DNA from: CBDCBA01 sp965214125
GTDB taxonomy: Bacteria; Planctomycetota; Phycisphaerae; Tepidisphaerales; Tepidisphaeraceae
Assembly (NCBI GenBank): GCA_965214125.1
Contig: CBDCBA010000024.1
Coordinates: 62,001-126,000 of the forward strand
Reading direction: 5' to 3'
DNA: 64,000 bases
The notes below the pieces were generated by a model that saw only the letters and a program-made list of their open reading frames with translations, was not told where the DNA came from and searched no databases. Position 1 is the first letter of the stretch; each line of letters opens with the position of its first letter. Both the position numbers and the translations under genes were made by a program. Shown piece after piece: positions 32,334-39,391 of this stretch.

Positions 32334-34235
32334 ATGGGAAAGACGCTCTTCCTCTATATCTTCCGCGATCTCGTGAAGGTGTTCGCGCTGGCGGCCGTGT
32401 CGCTGGCGGGAATCCTGAGCTTCGCCGGCCTGCTGCGCCCGCTCACGGAGCGCGGCCTGGGGCCCGAGCAGGCGGTGCGGATCCTCGTCTGGCTGATGCC
32501 GGCGATGGCGAGCTACTCGCTGCCGGTGGCCGCACTCTTTGCGACGACGTTTGTCTACGGCCGCATGAGCGCCGACAACGAGGCCGTCGCCGCCAAAGCC
32601 GCGGGCATTCCCGCCTCGCCCGCCGGCCTGCTGCTGCCGGCCACGGTGCTCGCCGGGCTGCTGGGGATCATCTCAACGGCAATGGTTTGCTTCCTCGTGC
32701 CGGCGGCCAACCTCCAGGTCGAGCAGACGGTCTGGTCGAACCTGGCGCGGTTGGCGGCGAACGAGATCAACCGCACGAGCCGGATCTCCTTCAAGACCGA
32801 CGCCGGCCGCGTCACCGTCTTCGCCCAGCAGGCCGTCCGCCCCACGCCCGACCAGCTCGACGCCGCCCGCGCCGACGCCCTCGCCCGCGTCGGCGGCGAC
32901 GCGGCGCTGCTCGGCGTGAGCGAGGGCGTGCAGGTCGTCCAACTCCGCTACGCCTACGTCGTTCGCTACCGGGACGATCCCGGCGGCGAGACGCTGCTCG
33001 ACGGCACGCCGCTGCAAGTGCCCGACGAGATCTACGCCGCCGAAACGGCCACCGTCTTCATCGACCCGCCCGCCTACGCCCGCGGCGACCCGCTCGATCG
33101 CCTCTTCGACATTGACCGCGCCCTGCAACAGAGCGCGCTGGCGGACGATCAGGTGTCGATCACGGTCGTGCTGGATGACGGCCTGAAGTTCCCGCGGCGA
33201 CTCGGCTTGGACGCGCCCGCCGATGGCGCCGCCGGCCAGACGCTAGTGGCCGCGGCGCGGGCCACCCAGTTCGGCCCGATCCGCCGCAACACGCCGGTGC
33301 GCGTCAACCCGAAGTTCATGGACATCCGCGAGCTGCGCAGCCTGCTCGAGCGCCCGCACCTGGCGCGGCGGATCGTCCAGCTCATCGGCGAGTACGCCCG
33401 CGGCGACCAACGCTACGGCTACCTGCACGCGCTCACGGCCGAGGCCGCCACCGACGCCGGGGCCGCCCTAATCGAACCCGGCGGCAGCACGATGACCTTC
33501 GCCTCCGACGCGCCGGGTCTGGTCTCCGATGGCGTGCTGACGTATGCGAACACGCCGCTCCGCCTCGTGCAGCGTCGCCCCACCGCCAGCGGCGGCGTCG
33601 AGGTCATCGAGGTCGCCGCGACCGAGGCCACAATTGAGGTCGAGCCGTTGTCCGCCGCCGGCGACGAGCCGGCGCGCATGCTCATGATCTTCACAATCCC
33701 CGACGCCGCCGTCACCATCGACGGCCGCACGACGGCCGGTCGTTCGATCGAGCGCCGCATCACCGTGCCGATGCCGCCGAACCTCGCCGCGTTGCCGACG
33801 CTGACGGCCGAGGACTACCTGCGCGGCCACGCCGTTGAATATGGCGGCACCCGGCCGACGCGGCAGTTCGCCAGTAAATTGCTGCAAAAGCTCGCGCAGC
33901 AGACGGGCGGTGTGGTCGGCGAGCTGCACGCGCGGGCGGCGTTCGTCGTCGCCTGCTTCGTCCTGCCGCTGCTGGGTGCTGGCCTGGGCCTGATGTTCCG
34001 CAGCGGCAACTTCCTCACCGCCTTCGCCCTGAGCACCATCCCCGCCGCGGCCTGCATCCTGACGGCCGTCGTCGGTGGAAAGGCGTTGGAGGACGCGCCG
34101 CGCATCGGCGACGCGGAACTGGCCAATCCGGCCCTGCTCGACCCGGCACCGGAGCTGATTGCACTCATTTGGTCGGGCGACGCGATTGTGGCCGTCGGGG
34201 CGGCCATCCTGCTGTGGAGGCTGCGCCAACGGTGA
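32334..34235 (+). CDS. lptF: LptF/LptG-family permease
   Basis: This 633-residue inner-membrane protein is of the YjgP/YjgQ family, part of the LptB2FG machine that extracts lipopolysaccharide from the inner membrane. Three N-terminal helices (LFLYIFRDLVKVFALAAV, AVRILVWLMPAMASYSLPVAALFATTF, GLLLPATVLAGLLGIISTAMVCFL) precede a periplasmic beta-jellyroll of roughly 400 residues. Three C-terminal helices end the protein. It is longer than most LptF (about 370 residues), mainly in the periplasmic part. The stop overlaps the start of a second family member, so both subunits are made from one operon. Confidence 0.85.
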   Translation: MGKTLFLYIFRDLVKVFALAAVSLAGILSFAGLLRPLTERGLGPEQAVRILVWLMPAMASYSLPVAALFATTFVYGRMSADNEAVAAKAAGIPASPAGLLLPATVLAGLLGIISTAMVCFLVPAANLQVEQTVWSNLARLAANEINRTSRISFKTDAGRVTVFAQQAVRPTPDQLDAARADALARVGGDAALLGVSEGVQVVQLRYAYVVRYRDDPGGETLLDGTPLQVPDEIYAAETATVFIDPPAYARGDPLDRLFDIDRALQQSALADDQVSITVVLDDGLKFPRRLGLDAPADGAAGQTLVAAARATQFGPIRRNTPVRVNPKFMDIRELRSLLERPHLARRIVQLIGEYARGDQRYGYLHALTAEAATDAGAALIEPGGSTMTFASDAPGLVSDGVLTYANTPLRLVQRRPTASGGVEVIEVAATEATIEVEPLSAAGDEPARMLMIFTIPDAAVTIDGRTTAGRSIERRITVPMPPNLAALPTLTAEDYLRGHAVEYGGTRPTRQFASKLLQKLAQQTGGVVGELHARAAFVVACFVLPLLGAGLGLMFRSGNFLTAFALSTIPAAACILTAVVGGKALEDAPRIGDAELANPALLDPAPELIALIWSGDAIVAVGAAILLWRLRQR

Positions 34236-35416
34236 AGATCCTCGACCGTTACGTCCTGTTGGCCTTCCTGCGCAACTACGCCGTGAGCTGCTGCGTGCTC
34301 GTGGGGCTGTACGTGGTGATGGACGCCTTCTTCAACTTTGACGAGTTCGCCGACGGAGCCGCCGCCGAGATGGGCGGCTGGGAACTGGCCGGGGCGATCA
34401 GCACGTATTACTCGGCCCAGGCGCTGTTCGTGTACGGGCAGCTTGCGGGCGTGATCCCGGTGGTGGCGGCGGCGTTCACGCTGATGGCGATGAGCCGCTT
34501 CAACGAGCTGACCGCCCTGCTCGCGGCCGGCGTGCCGCTGCTGCGCGTCGCGGCGCCGGTGGTGGTCGCGAGCGTGACGCTGAACATGGTGCTCCAGCCG
34601 TTGAACCAGGAGTTCGTCGTCCCCAGGCTCGCGTCGTGGCTGACGCTCGATCGGGACGAGGCCGCGAGTGGGTCGCAGGCGTCGTTCCCGGTCCGGGCGA
34701 TGCCCGACGGCCGCGGCGGCATGTTCGATGCCGCCCGCTACGCGCCCGCGCCGCCCGAGGCGCTTGACGGCGACGGCGCGGTCGCCGACCTCGTGACGGT
34801 CGTCGAGCGCCCGGCCGGAAGCGGCGGCGTCGCCAAGACGACCGCCGCCCGCGCGGTCTATGACGGCCAACGGCAGGTCTGGGAGCTCACCGACGGCCTT
34901 CGCATCCGCGATTTGGCCCCGGCCGACCTTGGCGCCAGCGTCGCCGCGCCGCGCGGCGAGGCCATCGGCCTGTGGGACGGCGGCATCACGCCCGCGGAGA
35001 TCCAGCTCTTCCGCGCCGCAGACCTGAGCGTGGGCGCCGGCGGCAGCTACTTCGACCTGCTCAGCACGCGGCAGCTCAACGAGCTGCTGAGCCGCCCGAA
35101 CCGCCCGGCCTCGCCCGATTTGCTGCGCGCCAAGCACACGCGCATCGCGTCGTACGTGATGAACCTGGTCCTGATGCTCCTCGCGGTGCCCGCCGTCCTG
35201 ACGCGCCAGCCCGGCCAGCTACGCCGCGCGGCGGGGCGCACGCTGCTCTGGGTCGGCGCGGCCATGGCGACGGTCTTCTTCTGCCAAATGCTCGCCCGCG
35301 ACCCGCCCGGCGGCTCCGACTGGCTCGTCGCCCGCTGGCCGGCGCTGATGAGCTGGCTGCCCGTCTTCGCCTTCGGGCCCGCCAGCGTCTGGATGCTCGA
35401 TCGGCTCGAAACGTGA
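34232..35416 (+). CDS. lptG: LptF/LptG-family permease, second subunit
   Basis: This 394-residue partner permease has the family start ILDRYVLLAFLRNYAVSCCVLVGLYVVMDAFFNFDEF, then a second and third helix with MAMSRFNELTALLAAGVPLLRVAAPVV (the conserved R-x-N-E-L-x-A-x-x-A-G segment). A periplasmic domain follows, then C-terminal helices (IASYVMNLVLMLLAVPAVLT). GTG 34232 overlaps the stop of the first subunit (GTGA). The gene names are assigned by order; which is LptF and which is LptG is not certain. The ATPase LptB is not in the window. Confidence 0.85.
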   Translation: MKILDRYVLLAFLRNYAVSCCVLVGLYVVMDAFFNFDEFADGAAAEMGGWELAGAISTYYSAQALFVYGQLAGVIPVVAAAFTLMAMSRFNELTALLAAGVPLLRVAAPVVVASVTLNMVLQPLNQEFVVPRLASWLTLDRDEAASGSQASFPVRAMPDGRGGMFDAARYAPAPPEALDGDGAVADLVTVVERPAGSGGVAKTTAARAVYDGQRQVWELTDGLRIRDLAPADLGASVAAPRGEAIGLWDGGITPAEIQLFRAADLSVGAGGSYFDLLSTRQLNELLSRPNRPASPDLLRAKHTRIASYVMNLVLMLLAVPAVLTRQPGQLRRAAGRTLLWVGAAMATVFFCQMLARDPPGGSDWLVARWPALMSWLPVFAFGPASVWMLDRLET

Positions 35417-35442
35417 GCAAGCCCGCGCGATACGCTCGGGCC

Positions 35443-36633
35443 ATGCCCGAGCCGTTGCAGGAACACGACCTCGCGCGGCGGTGCGCGCACCTGGTGATGG
35501 GCAACGAGGTCTACGGCGTCGGGAGCGTGCAGAAGCACTACGCGGCGCACCTGCCGGGGCTGCTCTTCATCTCGCAGCTCGACGGGCCAATGCGCGACTG
35601 GCTGCGGGAGGCCGACGTGCGCCACCGCGTGGGCGACTTCGCCGTCCGCTTCCAGATCGGCGGCAGCGCCACGGCCCTGCTCAAAGCACCCGCGGCGCTT
35701 TGGCGGGCGCGGCAAGACGCCAACCGCCTCGGCGAGCTGCTCGAGCGCGAGGGCATCGAGCTCCTACACGTCCACAACCTGCCCCACCTGTTCATGGCCG
35801 GATTCCTGCGGCGGTCGCGCGGGATCAAAGTAATCTTTCACGTCCACAACAACACCAACCCGAAGCGTTTGGGCGGGCTGGGCATCCGCGTCAACTGGCG
35901 CATCGTGCGGTGGGCGGCGGACGCCGTGATCCCGGTCAGCGACTTCATCCGCGCCAACTGGTCGCCGAGCGGCGTGTTGTGCCGGACGATCCGCAACGTG
36001 GCGCCCGTGGTCTACCCGGAGCCGCCCGATCGTCCCGCGCCGCCGCCGCTGCGCTGCCTGACGGCCGGCCGGCTCACGCCGGGCAAGGGCCACCACGTCG
36101 CCGTCGAAGCCGTGGCGGCGGCGCGGGACGGGGGGCGCGACATCACCCTCGACTGCTTCGGCGCCGGCGACGGCAGCGACCTCGACCGCCGCTACCTCGA
36201 CACCCTCCACGCCCTCGCCGGCCGGCACCTGGGCGACGGCATCCGCCTGATGGGCCTCGACCCGAACCTGCGCCAGCGCCACCGCGACTACCACCTGGGG
36301 TTGCAGTGCCGTCCCAACGCCGAGCCGTGCAGCGTCTGGGTGTGCGAAACGCTTGTCGACGGCCTGCCGCTGCTCGCCAGCAACACCGGCGGCACGCCGG
36401 AACTCGTCGTCGACGGCGAAACCGGCCGCCTCTACCCGCCGGAGGATGTCGGCGCGCTTCAGCGACTGCTCGAGCAGGCCTTCGACGATCCGGCCCGACT
36501 CGCCCGCTGGTCGGCGGCGGCGTACGAGCGGGGCAAATCGTTTCGCGTGCCCCGCCTGATCGAGCAGACGGTCGCCCTCTACCGCGACCTGCTGGCCCCG
36601 CGCGAACCTGCCGCCAGAGCCGGCGCATCTTGA
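35443..36633 (+). CDS. GT4-family glycosyltransferase
   Basis: This is a GT-B fold glycosyltransferase of about 396 residues that probably adds a sugar to a surface glycolipid. N-terminal features include VYGVGSVQKHY and LLHVHNLPHLFMAGFLRR. The C-terminal nucleotide-sugar domain has LTAGRLTPGKGHHVAVEAV, LDCFGAGDGSD, and the donor-site segment EPCSVWVCETLVDGLPLLASNTGGTPELV. ATG 35443 is used; GTG 35413, which overlaps the lptG stop (GTGA), is an equally possible start. Its position right after lptG suggests joint expression with LPS export. Confidence 0.88.
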   Translation: MPEPLQEHDLARRCAHLVMGNEVYGVGSVQKHYAAHLPGLLFISQLDGPMRDWLREADVRHRVGDFAVRFQIGGSATALLKAPAALWRARQDANRLGELLEREGIELLHVHNLPHLFMAGFLRRSRGIKVIFHVHNNTNPKRLGGLGIRVNWRIVRWAADAVIPVSDFIRANWSPSGVLCRTIRNVAPVVYPEPPDRPAPPPLRCLTAGRLTPGKGHHVAVEAVAAARDGGRDITLDCFGAGDGSDLDRRYLDTLHALAGRHLGDGIRLMGLDPNLRQRHRDYHLGLQCRPNAEPCSVWVCETLVDGLPLLASNTGGTPELVVDGETGRLYPPEDVGALQRLLEQAFDDPARLARWSAAAYERGKSFRVPRLIEQTVALYRDLLAPREPAARAGAS

Positions 36634-36720
36634 CGCCTGTCGTAACGTTGCCACACTCTCGCCCGGCCCGCCGCCGTCGTGGCCGGCGAGCCGCTTCGCA
36701 CCTCGCATTTGGAGAGACTC

Positions 36721-36933
36721 ATGAACATCAACAAGGCCATTATGAAGGAGCACGAGAGCAAGAGCCTCCGCGAGATCGTTCGGCTGCCCCCGCACGCGCT
36801 CCAGGGCGTCAGCGAGGGCGACAGCAAGCACCTCAAGGAAGCGTTCGGCATCGACACCATCGAGGAGATGGCCAGGAACAAGTTCTTCCGGAACGCGATG
36901 GCCCTCGTGGCGCTGGCCGAGAGCGAGGAGTAG
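36721..36933 (+). CDS. small conserved protein, helix-hairpin-helix-like
   Basis: This is a 70-residue protein with a good Shine-Dalgarno (GGAGAG) 6 bases before its ATG. The sequence LREIVRLPPHALQGVSEGDSKHLKEAFGIDTIEEMARNKFF-type core reads like a small helix-hairpin-helix domain (leucine-rich helix, glycine turn, then DTIEEMA). It is highly charged and has no membrane segment. It precedes the phosphofructokinase gene by 32 bases and could be in the same transcript. The function is unknown. Confidence 0.7.
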   Translation: MNINKAIMKEHESKSLREIVRLPPHALQGVSEGDSKHLKEAFGIDTIEEMARNKFFRNAMALVALAESEE

Positions 36934-36965
36934 CCCCCGGCGCGGCGTGGCTACACTGCGGCCTT

Positions 36966-38174
36966 ATGGCAGGCAACGCAGTCGTCGGACAGAGTGGCGG
37001 ACCCACGAGCGTCATCAACCAGTCGCTGGTCGGCGTGATCGAGGCCGCCCGTGAGCACGGGCACATCGACACGCTCTTCGGCGCCCGCCACGGCGTACGC
37101 GGCGTGCTCGAGGACGACTTCGTCGAGCTCGACAACGTTCCCGCCGAGCAGCTTGGCCGCATCGCGCAGACGCCCAGCAGCGCGCTGGGCTCGACGCGCG
37201 ACAAGCCCGACGAGGATTACTGCCGCAAGCTTTTCGACAAGCTGAAGAAGCGCGACATTCGCTACTTCTTCTACATCGGCGGCAACGATTCGGCCGACAC
37301 GGCGCGCATCGTCCGCGAGGTGGCCAAGCAGGAGAAGTACGACCTGCACGTCGTCCACGTCCCCAAGACGATCGACAACGACCTGCGCGTCCATGACCAC
37401 ACGCCCGGCTTCGGCAGCGCCGCCAAGTTCGTGACGTGCGCGACGATCGGCGACGACTTCGACAACCGCAGCCTGCCGGGCATCAAGATCGACGTCATCA
37501 TGGGTCGCCACGCCGGCTTCCTGACGGCCGCCAGCGCGTTGGCGCGCACGAGCGACGGCGCCGGGCCGCACCTGATTTTCGTGCCGGAAAAGCCCGTCAG
37601 CCAGGACGATTTCGTCGCCGCTGTCGAAAAGGCCTACGCGAAGCACGGGCGGTGCGTCGTCGCCGCGAGCGAGGGGATCACGGCCCCCGACGGCCGCACC
37701 TTCGCCGAGCACATGGCCAGCGACGATCTCGCCAAGGACGCCCACGGCAACATCCAGCTTTCCGGCAGCGGCGCCTTGGGCGACTACCTCGCGGGCCTCG
37801 TCACGAAGGGCCTTCAGAAGCCCGGCCAGAAGCTGCGCGTTCGGGCGGACACCTTCGGCTATCTCCAGCGCTCCTTCGCCGGCTTCGTCAGCGAGGTCGA
37901 CGCGAGCGAGGCCCGAATGGTCGGCCGCAAAGCGGTGGAGTATTCGGCCGATTCTGGCAACGAACAGGGAAGCGTCGTCATGCTCCGCGCCGGCGAGGGG
38001 GCCGACTATGCCGTCGAGACGCGCCTCGAGCCGCTGGAAAACGTCGCCCGCCTGACCAAGCACATGGCCGACGAGTTCCTGACCGACGACTTCGACGTCA
38101 CGCCGGCGTGGTTCAAGTACGTCCGACCGCTCGTCGGCCAGTTGCCCAACGTCGGCACGTTTGACGAGCGCTAA
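36966..38174 (+). CDS. pyrophosphate-dependent phosphofructokinase
   Basis: This 402-residue enzyme interconverts fructose 6-phosphate and fructose 1,6-bisphosphate, probably with PPi as phosphate donor, allowing both glycolysis and gluconeogenesis. The N-terminal VVGQSGGPTSVINQSLVG loop, the donor site YIGGNDSADTA (GGND rather than the ATP-type GGDGS), the catalytic VPKTIDNDL and the substrate motif IMGRHAGF all point to the PPi type. The length fits the 400-residue group. ATG 36966 begins directly at the fold. Confidence 0.92.
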   Translation: MAGNAVVGQSGGPTSVINQSLVGVIEAAREHGHIDTLFGARHGVRGVLEDDFVELDNVPAEQLGRIAQTPSSALGSTRDKPDEDYCRKLFDKLKKRDIRYFFYIGGNDSADTARIVREVAKQEKYDLHVVHVPKTIDNDLRVHDHTPGFGSAAKFVTCATIGDDFDNRSLPGIKIDVIMGRHAGFLTAASALARTSDGAGPHLIFVPEKPVSQDDFVAAVEKAYAKHGRCVVAASEGITAPDGRTFAEHMASDDLAKDAHGNIQLSGSGALGDYLAGLVTKGLQKPGQKLRVRADTFGYLQRSFAGFVSEVDASEARMVGRKAVEYSADSGNEQGSVVMLRAGEGADYAVETRLEPLENVARLTKHMADEFLTDDFDVTPAWFKYVRPLVGQLPNVGTFDER

Positions 38175-38185
38175 GGAAACAACGC

Positions 38186-38485
38186 ATGAGCGAGCCGGAG
38201 CCGACGACGATTCCCTACGCCACCCCCGGCCACCGCGGCAGCAGCCCGGCGGCCGTGGGCGGCGTGCTGATGCTCGGCGGCCTGGGGCTCATCGGCCTGG
38301 GCGGGTGCTTCCTGATCGGCATCCTCTTCTCCAACACCGACGCCAACTTCTACGGCACCGGCTCGCTGTCGGTCGCGGTGATCGTGTTTCAGGCCGTGCT
38401 CTACCTCGCGGCAGTCGGCTGCTTTGGCGGGGCGATCTTCCTGATCGTCCGGGCGGTGCGCGTCCTGCTGCCGATCCCCTCGTGA
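38186..38485 (+). CDS. small membrane protein
   Basis: This is a 99-residue protein with two long hydrophobic regions, about residues 24-47 (GGVLMLGGLGLIGLGGCFLIGILF) and 61-93. An acidic, Pro-rich cytoplasmic N-terminus precedes them. The family is not recognised. The start ATG is 11 bases after the phosphofructokinase stop, and its own stop overlaps the GTG of the next gene (GTGA), so the three genes look like one operon. Confidence 0.6.
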   Translation: MSEPEPTTIPYATPGHRGSSPAAVGGVLMLGGLGLIGLGGCFLIGILFSNTDANFYGTGSLSVAVIVFQAVLYLAAVGCFGGAIFLIVRAVRVLLPIPS

Positions 38486-39228
38486 ACCAAGCCGCGCCCG
38501 CGCAACTTCCGGCGCGGCCGACGCTCGCGCAACTTGTGCGGCCGGGCCTAAACGCGCTGCGCTCGAACTGGCGGCCGTTCCTGCTGTTGCAGGCGGCCGC
38601 GCTGGGGGTCGTGCTCGCCTACTTCCACGTCGACGCCGTCCACGATGCCCTGGGCCGACTCGCGGCGGTGCGCGAGCGGATGGGCCCGCCCTTTACAATG
38701 ATCGCGGCCGCCGTCGCCGGGGCGATCCTGCCGGAGATCGCCAAGGCCGCCACGCAACGCGGGTGGCGGCTCGACCGCGCCCGCCTGGGCGACATCGGCT
38801 TCTTCCTGGTCTTTTTCGCCCTGAACGGCCTGCTCGTCGACCGCTTCTACGCCCTGATGGCCACCGTCTTCGGCGACGGCAACGCGCCCCTGACCATCCT
38901 GAAGAAGACGCTCGTCGACCAGCTCGGCTTCACGCCCTTCATCGCCCTGCCGCTGGTGGGCCTCGGCCTCTCGTGGCGGCGCCACAGGTACTCGTTCGGG
39001 CGCACGCTGAATGAGATCGTCGCCTCGCCGACGCGGTGGTACCTGGCCCGCGTGCTGACGCTGATGCTGCCCGGCTGGTGTTTCTGGATGCCGATGGTGC
39101 TGCTGATCTACAGCCTGCCGGGGCCGCTCCAGGTGGCGATGTGGTCCGGGGCGATGGGAGCGTGGTCGCTGGTCATGGTCTTCATCGGCAGCGCCGACAG
39201 TGACCCGGCCGTGCCCCCGCCGGAGTGA
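38482..39228 (+). CDS. membrane protein, unknown (weak Mpv17/PMP22 resemblance)
   Basis: This 248-residue protein has about five hydrophobic helices. The late segment NEIVASPTRWYLARVLTLMLPGWCFWMPMVLLIYSLP, followed by a conserved-looking WSGAMGAWS, recalls the WPxxQxxNFxxVPxxYR...W signature of Mpv17/PMP22 proteins only loosely. An N-terminal cytoplasmic part with RPGLNALRSNWRPFL precedes the first helix. GTG 38482 overlaps the stop of the preceding small membrane protein gene, suggesting translational coupling. The function is unknown. Confidence 0.55.
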   Translation: MNQAAPAQLPARPTLAQLVRPGLNALRSNWRPFLLLQAAALGVVLAYFHVDAVHDALGRLAAVRERMGPPFTMIAAAVAGAILPEIAKAATQRGWRLDRARLGDIGFFLVFFALNGLLVDRFYALMATVFGDGNAPLTILKKTLVDQLGFTPFIALPLVGLGLSWRRHRYSFGRTLNEIVASPTRWYLARVLTLMLPGWCFWMPMVLLIYSLPGPLQVAMWSGAMGAWSLVMVFIGSADSDPAVPPPE

Positions 39229-39268
39229 AGGACGTCCGCGTTCAATTAGCCTCCAGGAGACCATCTCG

Positions 39269-39326
39269 GGTGCCACTGCATTTTTGCAGTGTCCGGCTCC
39301 GACCACTGTAAAGATGCAGTGGCACC
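39269..39326. repeat. inverted repeat upstream of comEC
   Basis: The 23-base arms (39269-39291 and 39304-39326) begin GGTGCCACTGCAT. The two mismatches fall where RNA could form G-U pairs. The loop is 12 bases. It lies in the 163-base gap between the membrane protein gene and comEC, so it could attenuate comEC or end the upstream transcript. Confidence 0.85.
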
Positions 39327-39391
39327 AGATAAGCCGCACCAAAAGGCGTCCGTTCTTGCAACGGTGTCAACGCCGTGGGACCATCGCGGGC

